The notes: generated by a model not told the origin, from the sequence alone. Positions 15,793 to 25,626 are shown, counted from the stretch's first letter. The stretch: 64,000 nt of DNA from Halorubrum sp. F4 (GCF_027257195.1 NZ_JAPDFS010000001.1:84012-148011), one strand, 5' to 3'. Made by a program: numbers and translations.

Positions 15793-16779
15793 TCACTCCT
15801 CGTCGAACGCCCGTTCGAGAGCGTTCACGCGCGCGTCCCACGTCTCCCGCGAGAGTCGGGCCTCGGGAGCGAACGTCTCGTAGGCGTGGTACGCGCCGGG
15901 CCAGAGGTGGAACTCGGTCTCGACGCCGCCGCCGAGCAGCCGCTCGGCGTACGCGCTCGTTTCGTCCCGGAAGACGTCGTGGGTCCCGATGTCGAGGTAC
16001 GTCGGCGGCAGCCCCGAGAGGTCCTCGACCCGCCCGGGCGCGGCGTACGGCGGGAGGTCGTCCGCGTCGCTCAACTCCCCGAGGTACGCCTCCCAGGCCC
16101 GGACGTTCATCTCGCGGTCCCAGATCCCGACGTCGGTGACCTGCTCGCTCGACTCGGTGACGTTCCGGTCGTCCAGCATCGGGTAGATCAGGTGTTGGTG
16201 ACACAGCTCGGGTCCGTCCTCGTCGCGTGCGCGGAGCGCCACGGCGGCCGAGAGGCCCCCGCCGGCGCTCTGCCCGCCGATCGCGATCCGGGAGGCGTCC
16301 ACGCCGAGGTCCGCGGCGTTCGCCGCGACCCACTCCAGTCCGGCGTAGCAGTCGTCGACGGGGGCGGGATAGGGGTGTTCGGGTGCGAGTCGGTAGTCGA
16401 CCGAGACCACGACGCACCCGACCTCGTCGACGAGCAGCTCGCACGTGGGGTCGTCCTGATCCAGGTCGCCCAACACCATGCCGCCGCCGTGGATCCAGTA
16501 GAGACACGGCAGGGGGTCATCGCCGTCGACGTCTACCGGCCGATACACCCGGAGCGGGAGGTCCCGGTCGTCCGTCGGACCGGGGACGACCACGTCCTCG
16601 GACTCGACGCCGGGACGATCGGGCACCTCGGCCAGCATCGCCTCCAACAGCTCGGTCATCCGCTCGCGCGTCGCGGGCAGGTCGTCGAAGTCGACGACGT
16701 TCGCGAGGAGGAACTCGTCCGGGATCTCCTCGAGGACGGCCGATAGCTCCGGATCCATCGGGGGCAGGTCTCGTGCCAT
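15793..16779 (-). CDS. Alpha/beta hydrolase, HSL-type esterase
   Basis: A 328-residue serine hydrolase starting MARDLPPMDPELSAVLEEIP. The hormone-sensitive-lipase group is shown by HGGG at residues 97-100 (oxyanion hole), VSVDYRLAPEHPYPAPVDD at 125-143, and GQSAG at 169-173 with Ser171 as nucleophile. The Asp of IGTHDVFRDET and the His of GAYHAYE complete the triad near residues 270-305. It hydrolyses carboxyl esters of short or medium chain in the cytosol; the natural substrate is unknown. The start at 16779 is chosen over 17037 because the extra upstream residues are Arg/Gly-rich and overlap the next gene. Confidence 0.9.
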   Translation of the reverse strand: MARDLPPMDPELSAVLEEIPDEFLLANVVDFDDLPATRERMTELLEAMLAEVPDRPGVESEDVVVPGPTDDRDLPLRVYRPVDVDGDDPLPCLYWIHGGGMVLGDLDQDDPTCELLVDEVGCVVVSVDYRLAPEHPYPAPVDDCYAGLEWVAANAADLGVDASRIAIGGQSAGGGLSAAVALRARDEDGPELCHQHLIYPMLDDRNVTESSEQVTDVGIWDREMNVRAWEAYLGELSDADDLPPYAAPGRVEDLSGLPPTYLDIGTHDVFRDETSAYAERLLGGGVETEFHLWPGAYHAYETFAPEARLSRETWDARVNALERAFDEE

Positions 16780-16850
16780 GCTACCGCTTGGCTTCCTGAC
16801 GCGATAAACGTCGGGATCGATCGAGTGAGTTGCCGCTACGCGCTCCTCGG

Positions 16851-17384
16851 TTACGACTCCGTCAGGTCCACGACGGTCGCGTCCGCCAGGTCGGCCAGCC
16901 GGTCCGGCTCGATCGGAAAGACTGCGCTCGGAGTTCCCGCCGCGCCGTACACCGTCTCGAACGTCCCGAGCGTCGGATCCATCACCGTCGGGACCGTCTC
17001 GTCGTGACAGATCGGGGGAACGCCGCCGATGCTCCACCCGACGACCTCCCGGATCCGCTCCGGGTCGCCCATGGTGGCGGACGTGGCGTCGAAATGCTCG
17101 GCGACGGCGTCCAGATCGAGCCGGTTCGCCCCGCTGGTGATCGCGGCGACGAGGTCCTCGTGTGAAGCCCGACCGCCGGAGGCGCGTCCCCCCTCCCCGT
17201 CGCCGTCGCGGTCGCCGCCCGACAGCTCGACCACGATGGTCGAGGCGATGGCCGCGGCCTCACAGCCGACCGCGTCCGCCGCGGCCGCCGCCGTCTTCGT
17301 CCCCGCGTCGAACTCCAGGACCTCGAGGTCGACGCCGTATCGCTCGTGCGCGCGCTCCGCGAACTCCGAGGCTCGCTGATGCAT
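16851..17384 (-). CDS. YbaK/ProX-family aminoacyl-tRNA deacylase
   Basis: A 177-residue protein of the YbaK/aminoacyl-tRNA editing domain family. It starts MHQRASEFAERAHERYGVDLEVLEFDAGTKTAAAAADAVGC. The conserved Lys-containing strand is IASTIVVEL, followed by a halophile-type acidic Gly/Asp insert (about residues 65-85). The family core is ATMGDPERIREVVGWSIGGVPPICHDETVPTVMDPTLG, where the Gly-Gly-Val-Pro-Pro turn sits by the active site. Such enzymes free mischarged amino acids (Pro, Cys or Ala) from tRNA. Monocistronic and cytosolic. Confidence 0.87.
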   Translation of the reverse strand: MHQRASEFAERAHERYGVDLEVLEFDAGTKTAAAAADAVGCEAAAIASTIVVELSGGDRDGDGEGGRASGGRASHEDLVAAITSGANRLDLDAVAEHFDATSATMGDPERIREVVGWSIGGVPPICHDETVPTVMDPTLGTFETVYGAAGTPSAVFPIEPDRLADLADATVVDLTES

Positions 17385-17500
17385 GACCGATCCGGTGACG
17401 TGGCGACCCATCAACCTCCCGGATGCGGTAGAGATCGGCGGGGCCGGAAGGCGCGCCGGCCGCCCGGTCAACGTATACGCTCTCGAAACCTGTGTGTCGT

Positions 17501-18112
17501 ATGCCACCGACACGACGGCGCTACCTCCGCGGAGTCTGTGGGTCCGCGTCCGTCGGCCTCGCCGGCTGTGCCGTCCCCGCGCCCACTGCTTCCGACGGGA
17601 ACGGATCCGGCCCCGGCGGCACGCGTCCCTCCGGAAGTGGCGGTCCGGGCGTCACCGTCGTCTCGGTCGACGACGGGCTGGACCTCCCGATCGAGCCGGC
17701 GGTCGAGGTCATCCGCGAGGCCGCAACCCCGGAATCCCCGCCACGGCTCCGGACGACGCTGACCAACGCGGGGGACGAACGAGCGAGGCTCGGCGAGGGC
17801 CGAGCGGCCCACTTCGAGTACGTCGCCGACGGCTCCGGACTGTTGACGCTCCTTCCGACCGGGGGCGACTATCCCGCGGAGCCCGACTGCTGGCGGCTCG
17901 ACGAGGGCATCGCCGTCACCGAGGAGTACCGGACGTTCGCGGTCGACGCCGGCGCGTCGAGCGACCGCGACGTCGACCTCTACGCGACCCCCGAGGCGGA
18001 CGGCTGTCTCCCGGTCGGCGAGTTCCGGTTCGAGACGACGGTCTCGATCGTCTCCGACGACGCCGAACCGCTGTCGTCCGGGCGGTGGGGATTCACGGTC
18101 CTGTTGGAGTAG
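17501..18112 (+). CDS. Predicted lipoprotein, function unknown
   Basis: A 203-residue exported protein starting MPPTRRRYLRGVCGSASVGLAGC. This is a twin-arginine-type signal with a lipobox, lipid anchor at Cys23. A Pro/Gly/Ser linker leads to a beta-rich domain with no recognised catalytic motif. Cys in DYPAEPDCWRL and DGCLPVG may form a disulfide outside the cell. The ATG at 17501 is preferred to a codon three residues upstream. The domain pattern (TTLTNAGDERARLGEG ... GFTVLLE) resembles the Ig-like domains of other haloarchaeal surface lipoproteins, but I do not assign a function. Confidence 0.75.
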   Translation: MPPTRRRYLRGVCGSASVGLAGCAVPAPTASDGNGSGPGGTRPSGSGGPGVTVVSVDDGLDLPIEPAVEVIREAATPESPPRLRTTLTNAGDERARLGEGRAAHFEYVADGSGLLTLLPTGGDYPAEPDCWRLDEGIAVTEEYRTFAVDAGASSDRDVDLYATPEADGCLPVGEFRFETTVSIVSDDAEPLSSGRWGFTVLLE

Positions 18113-18181
18113 GCGACGATCGTCGGGCCGACCCGTGTTCGCCCGTTCTCACCCCGTCGGCGACTCGGTTCCGTGACTCCC

Positions 18182-18907
18182 TCACCGCGTCCGCAACTCG
18201 TCCTTATCCTTGATCACGCGGGCGTCGCCCTCGCCGGAGGTGACCTCGTTGACGAGGTCGTAGAGGTCGTTCTGGAGCCCGGCCGGGAAGGTGAGCACGC
18301 CGACCCACGAGCCGTCGTTCTGCCACTCCTCGCGCTCGAGGTCGCCGAACTCCCGTACCTGTGCCTGTCCGGATCCCGCGTAGTCCGCGGGCAACTGAAC
18401 CGCCATCGTCACCTCCTCGAACCGGATCGGGATGACGGGTCGAAGCGCCTCGAGCGCGTCGTCGACCTGGTTCTCGACCGGCTCCATCGGGTCGATCTGG
18501 AACCCGGCCTCCTCCAACGCGCGCTCGATCCGCTCGGGCGGGTGCGGCGAATCGTCCATCTGCGGGTTCACCGCGTTGCGCGTGATCGTGTTCACGAGCT
18601 GTTTGTGCTTGCGCGCTTGCATCTCCTCGCGCTGCTCGGCGGTGATCTGTATCTCGCCACGCTCGACCACCTGCGGGATGATCTCGAGGGGATCCGTCGT
18701 ATCGAAGACCGTCTCTAAGTCCTCCTCGGCGGGTCGATCGCCTCGAGAGGCGTTCTCGAAGACGTCCTCGGCGGCGATCACGTCCTCCAACTCGCCCTCG
18801 AACTCCCCGCGTTTCATCGCCAACGCGGCGTCCGGGTCGATGAGCACCTCGAATCGCTCCCCGTGTGACTCCAGTCTGGCGGTCACCGCCTCGTCGAGTG
18901 ATATCAT
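18182..18907 (-). CDS. Ribosome maturation protein SDO1/SBDS
   Basis: A 241-residue orthologue of the Shwachman-Bodian-Diamond protein, which in eukaryotes helps remove eIF6 from the large ribosomal subunit. The start MISLDEAVTARLESHGERFEVLIDPDAALAMKRGE is typical, with the FYSH-fold N-terminal domain. QREEMQARKHKQLVNTITRNAVNPQ is the conserved middle segment. PHPPERIERALEEAGFQIDP and ALEALRPVIPIRFEEVTMAVQLPADYAG lead into the C-terminal ferredoxin-like domain. Length matches the family. An in-frame start at 19078 is rejected because the extra sequence is not conserved-looking and overlaps the zinc-finger gene. Proteasome or exosome genes that sometimes neighbour SBDS are absent here. Confidence 0.94.
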   Translation of the reverse strand: MISLDEAVTARLESHGERFEVLIDPDAALAMKRGEFEGELEDVIAAEDVFENASRGDRPAEEDLETVFDTTDPLEIIPQVVERGEIQITAEQREEMQARKHKQLVNTITRNAVNPQMDDSPHPPERIERALEEAGFQIDPMEPVENQVDDALEALRPVIPIRFEEVTMAVQLPADYAGSGQAQVREFGDLEREEWQNDGSWVGVLTFPAGLQNDLYDLVNEVTSGEGDARVIKDKDELRTR

Positions 18908-19005
18908 ACATGTGGATACCACCCCTGCGATAAAAAGCCTCCCGCGCTCCCGCTCCGTTCTCCCGCACTTCCGCTCCTCCGACGCTCCCGTGTTCGCGTT
19001 CTCCG

Positions 19006-19182
19006 CTACCGTTCCCACTCCTTTCGACACGCCTCCCCGCAGAAGTTCCGTCGTTCGACCGCGCCGTTCTCCACCCACGTCAGCGTCCGTCGGCCGACGC
19101 CGAGCGCCGGCTCCTCACAGTTCTCACACCGCGGCGCGGACGCCTCGTCGTCCTCGCCGAGGTCGGATGTCGGGTCCACCAT
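19006..19182 (-). CDS. Very small zinc-finger protein (58 residues)
   Basis: An open frame of 58 codons. After an acidic head (MVDPTSDLGEDDEASAP) come CENC at residues 19-22 and, after a short strand segment (RRTLTWVENGAVERRNF), CGEAC at 48-52 followed by RKEWER. The C-x2-C ... F-C-x3-C pattern is a four-Cys zinc knuckle/treble-clef type found in many haloarchaeal micro-proteins. Codon use is fully GC-biased at third positions, supporting real coding. It lies 98 bp upstream of SBDS on the same strand. Role unknown; RNA, DNA or protein contacts are all possible. Confidence 0.72.
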   Translation of the reverse strand: MVDPTSDLGEDDEASAPRCENCEEPALGVGRRTLTWVENGAVERRNFCGEACRKEWER

Positions 19183-19260
19183 ACGACTCCCCCCGGGCCG
19201 CGCACACTTGAACCCGGCAAGCCCGGCAGTTCTGGCCGGCCGGAGGACGACCGGCCCGCC

Positions 19261-20679
19261 TCACTCGTCTCGGTCGGTCGGGTGGGCCACGTCGAGTTCG
19301 CCGTCGGGCTCCGGGTCGCGGATCGTCCGCTCGCGTCCGTCGGGCCAGCGCACGACGACGCGGTCCGGGTCCCCCCCGCCCAGCCCGAAGTGCGCGACCG
19401 GCTCGGTCTGACAGAGGTATCCGCCGCCGGCGTCGATCACGCGCCGCTGGGTCCTCCCGTCGGCGTGGAGTCGGACGGTCGCGCCACGAGCGGGCGCACC
19501 CTGGGGAGTCGTCGGCCGGACGCGGAGCCACCCGTTCTCGGCCGCGTCCGGGACGCCGTACACCGAGATCGGCTGGGCGGCCACCTCGCCGTGGACGACG
19601 AGGAGTTCGAGAGCCCCGTCCCCGTCGAGATCGGCGGCGACCGCCCCCGTCCCGAACCCCGTCGGCTCGGCGGCCGCCCCGACGTCGCCGGGGGCCCACC
19701 GCGGTCCGTGCTCGTCGGCGGTCCCGTCGAGCGGGTCGACCCGCTCGAACAGCCGGCTCGGCTCCCCGAACCCGTTACAGAACAGCTCCTGTCTGCCGTC
19801 GTTGTCGAAGTCGGCGGCGACGACCGAGCGGACGCTCTCGGCGGCGCGTAGTTCCGGCGGAGCGACGTCGCGGTACACCCCGGACGCGTCGGGCCTGAGC
19901 AGCCGGCTCCGGCCCTCCCAGTTGCCGACCGCGAGCGCGAACGTCCCGTCCTCGTCGACCAGCGCGACCCCGCGGGCGTCCCCTTCCGGATCCGCGATCG
20001 CCCGGCCGCCGTCGACCGCCTCGTAGTGGCCGCCCTCGTTGCGGAACAGCCGGTTCGGTCCGCGCTCGACGCCGACGAACAGGTCGGTGCCGGGCGAGCA
20101 GAGCGGGCCGGGTAGGAGCGACCGACAGCCGTCGTCGACGGCGAGCCCGACCGCGTCGGCCATGTCGGACGCCTCGCCGTCGTCGCCCAACTCGTAGAAG
20201 GCCAACGGCGCGCCGTAGCTTGCGACCGCGACCCCGTACCGGCCGGTCCCGAACCGATCGAGCGCGGCGACGGACCGACCCGCGCGGAAGTTGAGCCGGT
20301 CGGCGTTGACCGGGAGCGCGAACGCGTCGGTCCACCGGTACCGGTCGGCCTCCAGCCGGTCCAGAAGGAGGTCGGAGTCGCCGGCGACTCCGGCGCTGTT
20401 GGCGCAGTTGTGGACGTAGATCTCCTCGCAGCCGTCGGCGTCGACGTCTGCCGCACAGACCCCCATCGCGTGCCTGTCGCCGTCGGCGACGATCCCGCAG
20501 GCGGTGTCGGCGAACCGCCCCTTTTCGCCGTTCTCGCCGCTCTCGCGGGCGTACAGGCGGTTCGGTTCCCCGTACCCGGCCACGAACACGAGCGGTCCGT
20601 CCCGTCCCGGAGTCACGGCGACCCCGTACCCGCGAACGGGGTCGGCGTCGGCGAGCAGGTCGGAACGGTCCGCGAACAT
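19261..20679 (-). CDS. CRTAC1-family FG-GAP/ASPIC-UnbV repeat protein
   Basis: A 472-residue beta-propeller-type protein. Calcium-binding FG-GAP loops appear as DVDADGCEEIY, DFDNDGRQELF and DLDGDGALELL, spaced through the chain. The C-terminal about 70 residues are an ASPIC/UnbV domain (GAPARGATVRLHADGRTQRRVIDAGGGYLCQTEPVAHFGLGGGDPDRVVVRWPDG). Most relatives are exported and bind ligands or other proteins outside the cell. This one begins MFADRSDLLADADPVRG with no signal peptide or upstream signal-coding frame, so it appears cytosolic. The gene is monocistronic. Confidence 0.87.
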   Translation of the reverse strand: MFADRSDLLADADPVRGYGVAVTPGRDGPLVFVAGYGEPNRLYARESGENGEKGRFADTACGIVADGDRHAMGVCAADVDADGCEEIYVHNCANSAGVAGDSDLLLDRLEADRYRWTDAFALPVNADRLNFRAGRSVAALDRFGTGRYGVAVASYGAPLAFYELGDDGEASDMADAVGLAVDDGCRSLLPGPLCSPGTDLFVGVERGPNRLFRNEGGHYEAVDGGRAIADPEGDARGVALVDEDGTFALAVGNWEGRSRLLRPDASGVYRDVAPPELRAAESVRSVVAADFDNDGRQELFCNGFGEPSRLFERVDPLDGTADEHGPRWAPGDVGAAAEPTGFGTGAVAADLDGDGALELLVVHGEVAAQPISVYGVPDAAENGWLRVRPTTPQGAPARGATVRLHADGRTQRRVIDAGGGYLCQTEPVAHFGLGGGDPDRVVVRWPDGRERTIRDPEPDGELDVAHPTDRDE

Positions 20680-20825
20680 GGCCGTCCGTCACCGCCCGGG
20701 GGTTATGAACTCACGGGTTGGATGCCCCCGAACCGCCGGGGGTCGATCCGCGTTGCGGTGGTCCACCCCACGGTGATCTATCCCGCGACGATCCGACCGC
20801 CCGACCGGAGATCCCTCCGGGCGGT

Positions 20826-22382
20826 TTACGCGACGACCGTCTCCTCGAGCAGCTGGAGCGGGTGTTCGATCTCGTAGCCGGTGCCGTGTTCCATCTGCAT
20901 CGCGCAGGTGGGACACTCCGTCATCCCCACCTCGCCCTCGGCGTCCTCCATGTGCTCGAACATCTCCTCGCCGATCTGCATCGACTTCTCGTACTTCTCG
21001 CTCTTCCAGCCGTAGGTGCCGGAGATCCCCGAACAGGAGTCGCCGACGTCCTCCATCTCGACGCCGTCAACGTCGCGGAACGTCTCGACCGCCTGCCGCG
21101 CGAGCCCCTGGTTGCGGGCGTGACACGGCGCGTGGTACGCGAGTTCGCGGTCGTCCTCGGGGCCGTCGCTCTCGGCGAGCGCGCCGTCCAGGTCCTCGTG
21201 GATCCGGAGGTACTCCAGCGCCTCGAAGGTGTGATCGGAGACGTCCTCGATCCCGTGGATGTCGAACAGCTCGGGGTACTCCTGGCGGAGCGACATCGAA
21301 CAGGAGGTACACGACGCGATCACGTCCGCACCGTCGCCGATCGCGGCGACCAGGTTCTCGACGTTGGTCTCGGCGTGCCGGCGGGCGTCCTTCAACATCC
21401 CGTTCGCGAACATCGGCGTGCCCGAGCACTTCTGCGGGGGCACCATGACCTCGTAGCCGAAGTGCTCGTAGACGCGCACCATGGCCTTCCCCACCTCCGG
21501 CGTGTTGTAGTTGGAGTAACAGCCGTGGAAGTACGCCACGCGCTTGTCGGGGTTCTCGACCTGCGCGCCGCCGCGGTCGCGCCACCACTCGCGGAACGTC
21601 TGGGTCGCGAACTCGGGGAACTCCCGCTCCTTGGGGATCCCCAGTACCTTGTCCATCGCCCAGCGGGCGGGCCCGAAGTTCATCGCGAACGTGGAGAGCC
21701 GCGGGACCACGCTGGCCAGCCGCGCGGAGGTCCGGTAGTTCGCCAAGATCCGGTTGCGGACGTACTCGAGGGAGAGCTTCTCCATCTGCTCCTCGACGAA
21801 CTGCCCGCGCGCCTCGTTGTGCATCTGCGAGAGGGGGACCGAGGAGGGACACGCGTCGTCACACCGCATGCAGTTCGAACAGGAGGTGATCGACTCGTCG
21901 ATGTCGTGGTCGTCCTTCCGCTTGAGCCGCCACTGCTCGGGTCCCTGAAACTTCGGTCCGGGGAACTCGTCGTCGACCTCCGCGACCGGACACGAGGTAT
22001 CACAGGAGGTGCATTTGTAACAGGAGTCGGCTCCGTCCCGCAGGTCGAGATCGCCCTCGGGGAACACGTCGATCGGGTCGTAGGCGTCGGGGTCGAGCTC
22101 GGCCGAGTCGCTGCCGCCCGTCGCGCTCTCGACGCCCCCGTCGGTCGCGGTTCGTTGGTCGGTCGCGGTCCGCGGATCGGCCGAGGTTCGCGGGTCGGTC
22201 GCTTCCCCGCCCCCCGCGGCCTCGTCCTCCTCGTCGTCCGGCACGAAGATCGCCGGCTGCTCGTCGCGGCCGAGCGCCGGAACCCCCGGCCGTGAGCGCG
22301 TCCCGTCGTCCGCGTCGCCGTGCCGTTCGGAAGCCCCGGTTCCACTCGCCTCGTCGCCGTCGTCCCCTGTGTGTCGTGTCAT
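20826..22382 (-). CDS. glpC: Anaerobic-type glycerol-3-phosphate dehydrogenase subunit C
   Basis: A 518-residue iron-sulfur subunit that links G3P oxidation to the membrane quinone pool. Residues 1-110 are a long acidic, low-complexity tail with PRTSADPRTATDQRTATD-type repeats. Two ferredoxin clusters follow: CYKCTSCDTSCPVAE and CSNCMRCDDACP. Two CCG (DUF224) domains come next, each with a Cys-rich end: HGCYSNYNTPEVG ... KCSGTPMFANG and HAPCHARNQG ... GDSCSGISGTYGWKSEKYEKS. The late TECPTCAMQMEHGTG is typical. Its ATG overlaps the glpB stop by 4 bases (ATGA), so it is translated with glpB. Confidence 0.93.
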   Translation of the reverse strand: MTRHTGDDGDEASGTGASERHGDADDGTRSRPGVPALGRDEQPAIFVPDDEEDEAAGGGEATDPRTSADPRTATDQRTATDGGVESATGGSDSAELDPDAYDPIDVFPEGDLDLRDGADSCYKCTSCDTSCPVAEVDDEFPGPKFQGPEQWRLKRKDDHDIDESITSCSNCMRCDDACPSSVPLSQMHNEARGQFVEEQMEKLSLEYVRNRILANYRTSARLASVVPRLSTFAMNFGPARWAMDKVLGIPKEREFPEFATQTFREWWRDRGGAQVENPDKRVAYFHGCYSNYNTPEVGKAMVRVYEHFGYEVMVPPQKCSGTPMFANGMLKDARRHAETNVENLVAAIGDGADVIASCTSCSMSLRQEYPELFDIHGIEDVSDHTFEALEYLRIHEDLDGALAESDGPEDDRELAYHAPCHARNQGLARQAVETFRDVDGVEMEDVGDSCSGISGTYGWKSEKYEKSMQIGEEMFEHMEDAEGEVGMTECPTCAMQMEHGTGYEIEHPLQLLEETVVA

Positions 22383-23761
22383 TGCTGAACCTCCCGTGCC
22401 GCCTCCCGACCGGCCACGAGGCCGGTCGCGAGCGAGACGCCGCTCGCCGATTTCTCCCGTGCCACGTCCGCGCCGCCGACGACGCCGCCGGCGACCCGGA
22501 CGTTGTCGTACGCTACCTCTTCCGCCGCGTCGAGCGGGCGGAGCCGGTCGTCCGGTCGCACGCCGAACCGCGCGTACGGTTGCTCGCCGAACGCGTCGTC
22601 GACGAACCACTCGTAGCGGTCCGACGGCTGCGGGACGTGGAGGTCGAGGACGGGCTCCCGGATGCCCTCGCGGTCCGAGTCGAGCCCCTTTCCGACCAGC
22701 CCGCCCGTCGCGAGCACGACCGCCTCCGCGCCGTACGGAACCGCGCTGCCCTTCCGGTCCATCACGAGGTGGTCGATCCGGTCGTCGCCATCGGCGGTTT
22801 CGTACCCCACCGCGGGCGTCCCCGTCTCGAACCGAACCCCCGCGTCGTCGAGCGCGTCGTACAGCAGGTCCTCGAGCCGGAGCCCCGGCAGGCTCGGCGG
22901 GCCCATCGGGACCTCGAAGACGTCCGCGCCGAGCCGGTCCGCGAGGTCGGCTCTGACCTCCGCCGCGTGATCGTCGCCGAGGAACGCCGGAAATCCGACC
23001 CGCTCCACGCGGTCGACTCCCCCCTCGTCGTCGACGACGTCGTGGAGGTGCGGCCCGACCGCCTTCGCCAGCGCCTCGCGGGCCGGCGTGCCGTCGATCG
23101 CCTCGTCGCGGTCGAGCGCCTTCGCGAGGCGGGTTGTCTTCGCGTCCGCGCGGAACGCCTCCGCGAACTCCACCTCCGCGCCCGCGACGTCGAACGGGAC
23201 GCCCGCCGCCGAGAGCCGGTCGGCGAACGCCCGCGCGTCGTACTCGGTGAGCGAGCGGAACCCCACGATCAGCGTCGGTCGGTCGTCGCTCGCGAGTCCC
23301 GCCGCGGCCGACGCCGGGTAGCGGGCCGTGGGTTTCACGCTCCCGCCGAAGGTGGGAACGAGGGCGTTCCGGTCGGTGTGGCCGCCCAGGTACGCGTCGC
23401 CGACGAGGTCGTCGAACAGGTCGAGCCCCTCCCGCAGCGCGTCCGCTCCGACGAGCCGATACGGGTGGTCCTCGGGGAGCCGGTCCGTCGCCTCGAACGG
23501 GTCCGCGAGCGGCCCCTCCGGGTCGGGCCACTCGTCGGGGTCGAGGTTCCGGCCAGCGGTCGGCGGCCCCTCCCGGAGGGGTTTCGACGGCTCGGTCGCC
23601 GGGACGTAGCCGAGCGCGTCGATCAGCCCCGAGGCCTGTCGGAGCGTGCTCGCCTTGTGGGAGACGAGCCGGACGTCGGCCCCCTCTCGCGCGGCCGCGA
23701 CCGCGGCCGTGATCCCCGCGAGCCCGCCGCCGACGACGAGGACCTCGCTATCTATCGCCAT
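22379..23761 (-). CDS. glpB: Glycerol-3-phosphate dehydrogenase subunit B
   Basis: A 460-residue flavoprotein subunit. It starts [34 protein letters not shown], a Rossmann FAD fold with the GxGxxG-type glycine set. [12 protein letters not shown] and [18 protein letters not shown] are GlpB features, and [31 protein letters not shown] is the late FAD segment. GlpB holds FMN/FAD and passes electrons from GlpA to GlpC. The ATG at 23761 lies inside the end of glpA (14-bp overlap), and the 3' end overlaps glpC by 4 bp, making a fully overlapping three-gene operon. Confidence 0.93.
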   Translation of the reverse strand: MAIDSEVLVVGGGLAGITAAVAAAREGADVRLVSHKASTLRQASGLIDALGYVPATEPSKPLREGPPTAGRNLDPDEWPDPEGPLADPFEATDRLPEDHPYRLVGADALREGLDLFDDLVGDAYLGGHTDRNALVPTFGGSVKPTARYPASAAAGLASDDRPTLIVGFRSLTEYDARAFADRLSAAGVPFDVAGAEVEFAEAFRADAKTTRLAKALDRDEAIDGTPAREALAKAVGPHLHDVVDDEGGVDRVERVGFPAFLGDDHAAEVRADLADRLGADVFEVPMGPPSLPGLRLEDLLYDALDDAGVRFETGTPAVGYETADGDDRIDHLVMDRKGSAVPYGAEAVVLATGGLVGKGLDSDREGIREPVLDLHVPQPSDRYEWFVDDAFGEQPYARFGVRPDDRLRPLDAAEEVAYDNVRVAGGVVGGADVAREKSASGVSLATGLVAGREAAREVQQ

Positions 23762-25526
23762 GCTTCCCTCCATCCAGCCCGCCGTCCGTCGCCGTGACGC
23801 CTGCGTGGGAGTCGTCCGACCCGGAATCACCCGTTCCGGACCCTTCGGATCCCGAGTCGATCCCGGCGTCGAACGCGCCGAAGTCGACGTCGGCATTCGT
23901 CGTCGCGGGGTCGCCGTCGCGGTTCATCGTCGTGGCGTGGAGCAGGTGGTTCAACATCGCCTGCGAGAGCTGTCGGCCCCACAGCGCGTGTCGCTGGCCC
24001 TTCCAGCGCTCCTGGTAGAGCTCGTCCTCCGCGTCGCGGACGACCCTCCCGGGGTACTCCCGTGCCAGCTCCGACGCGATCCGGTGGGTGCAGAAGCCGC
24101 CCTGACAGTTGCCCATCGAGGCTCGGGTGCGGATCCGGACCGCGTTCAGGTCGGATCCCGCGTCGTCGATCGCGTTTCCGACCTCCGCGCGGGTGACGCC
24201 CTCGCACTCGCAGACGACGGGGTTGGGGTCGGTCCCGGAGAGCACGTCGTCGGTCCGGGAACCGAGCCGCTGGGCGGACCGCCGGCCGATCGGCGACCGG
24301 ATCCCGAACTCCTCCATGTAGTCGCGCAGGACGCTGAAGTCCTCGGAGCCGGGCAGCGGCGCGTCGGCGGTGTCGCAGTCGGCGTCGTGGTCCAGCTTCT
24401 CACAGACGTGGTCGGTGATCGACTCGGCCATCATCCGATAGGTGGTGAGCTTCCCGCCGACGATGCTCGTCATGCCGGGGAGGTCGTCGCGCTCGTCGTG
24501 GTCGAGCAGGAAGTAGTCGCGGGTGATGTCGGTTGGGTCGTCGGTGCCGGTTCCGGGCGGTTCATAGAGGGGTCTGACGCCCCAGAACGACCGGAGCGTG
24601 CGGGCGTCCTTCAGGGCGGGTACGAGCTCCGAAAGGGTCTCGATCATGAGGTCGACCTCCCACTCCTCCTCGGGGTAGTCCTCGGGGTCGTCGACCTCCT
24701 CGTCCGTCGTCCCCAGGATGCAGGCGGTCTCGTGGGGGACGACGATGTCGGCGTCGCCCTTCGGCCGGCAGCGGTTGATCACGGTGTCGACCTGTCTGGT
24801 GTTCATCACGGTCATCACGCCCTTCGAGGGGCGGACCTCCACGTCGACGCCGGCCATCTCGCCGATCTGCCCGGCCCACGCGCCCGTCGCGTTGACCACG
24901 TAGCGCGCGTGGATCTCCTCGGTCGTCCCCGGCTCGCGGTGGACGCGCTTGCCCGGGCCGCTGTCGTGTTCGATCTCGACGCCGACGACCTCGTCGTCCT
25001 CGACGAGCACGTCGGTCACCTCGGCGTGGGTCTCGACGCGCGCGCCGTGCTCGCGGGCGTCGGCGGCGTTCGCCACACAGAGCCGGAACGGGTCGACCGC
25101 CCCGTCGGGGACGACGATGGCCTTCTCCACGTCCCGTGCGAGGTAGGGCTCGCGCCGCCGGGCCTCCTCGCCGTCGATCACCTCCGCGGGGATATCACAC
25201 GCGCGACATCCCTCGAGCTTCTCCTGGAAGTACTCCTCGGAGTCCTCGGGTCGTTTGACGAACATCCCGCCGGTCTCCTCGACGCAGTGGGCGGCGATGT
25301 CGCGCAACACTCGGTTCTCCTCGATGCACTCGCGAGCGCTTTTCTGATCCGAAACGGCGTATCGGCCGCCGCTGTGGAGCAGCCCGTGCATCCGGCCGGT
25401 CGTCCCGTGCGTGAGGTTTCCCTTCTCGACGAGGACCGCGTCGAGCCCCCGCCGGGCGAGGTCGCGTATCACGCCGCAGCCGGTCGACCCCCCACCGACG
25501 ACGACGACGTCCACTTGATCGTCCAT
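23748..25526 (-). CDS. glpA: Glycerol-3-phosphate dehydrogenase subunit A
   Basis: A 592-residue FAD enzyme that oxidises sn-glycerol 3-phosphate to dihydroxyacetone phosphate. The N-terminus [27 protein letters not shown] is the FAD dinucleotide fold, with [17 protein letters not shown] next. [16 protein letters not shown] is the conserved DAO motif. Near residue 435 a BFD-like [2Fe-2S] domain carries [11 protein letters not shown] and [11 protein letters not shown]. The last 60 residues are an acidic Ser/Gly/Asp tail. It is first in the glpABC operon. A TAAAGTAAAG box about 30 nt upstream of the ATG suggests a leaderless start. It is divergent from glpK, consistent with joint induction by glycerol. 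Confidence 0.95.
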   Translation of the reverse strand: MDDQVDVVVVGGGSTGCGVIRDLARRGLDAVLVEKGNLTHGTTGRMHGLLHSGGRYAVSDQKSARECIEENRVLRDIAAHCVEETGGMFVKRPEDSEEYFQEKLEGCRACDIPAEVIDGEEARRREPYLARDVEKAIVVPDGAVDPFRLCVANAADAREHGARVETHAEVTDVLVEDDEVVGVEIEHDSGPGKRVHREPGTTEEIHARYVVNATGAWAGQIGEMAGVDVEVRPSKGVMTVMNTRQVDTVINRCRPKGDADIVVPHETACILGTTDEEVDDPEDYPEEEWEVDLMIETLSELVPALKDARTLRSFWGVRPLYEPPGTGTDDPTDITRDYFLLDHDERDDLPGMTSIVGGKLTTYRMMAESITDHVCEKLDHDADCDTADAPLPGSEDFSVLRDYMEEFGIRSPIGRRSAQRLGSRTDDVLSGTDPNPVVCECEGVTRAEVGNAIDDAGSDLNAVRIRTRASMGNCQGGFCTHRIASELAREYPGRVVRDAEDELYQERWKGQRHALWGRQLSQAMLNHLLHATTMNRDGDPATTNADVDFGAFDAGIDSGSEGSGTGDSGSDDSHAGVTATDGGLDGGKHGDR

Positions 25527-25550
25527 GTCATAGCGCTTGGACCGGGATCA

Positions 25551-25560
25551 CTTTACTTTA
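25551..25560 (-). promoter_or_regulatory. TATA-like box of the glpABC operon
   Basis: On the minus strand TAAAGTAAAG lies 25-35 nt upstream of the glpA ATG, the normal TATA distance for a leaderless haloarchaeal transcript. The surrounding sequence is AT-richer than the genes. Confidence 0.5.
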
Positions 25561-25626
25561 CCTCTCGTAGCGACCCGTTCATAACTATCAGGGACATTCA
25601 TACACCGTTGACGGCGTAACGTCCGG

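Noticed and set aside
20718..22295. Plus-strand 525-codon frame opposite glpC
   Set aside because: Val/Arg/Leu-rich mirror of an identified gene; no independent domain.
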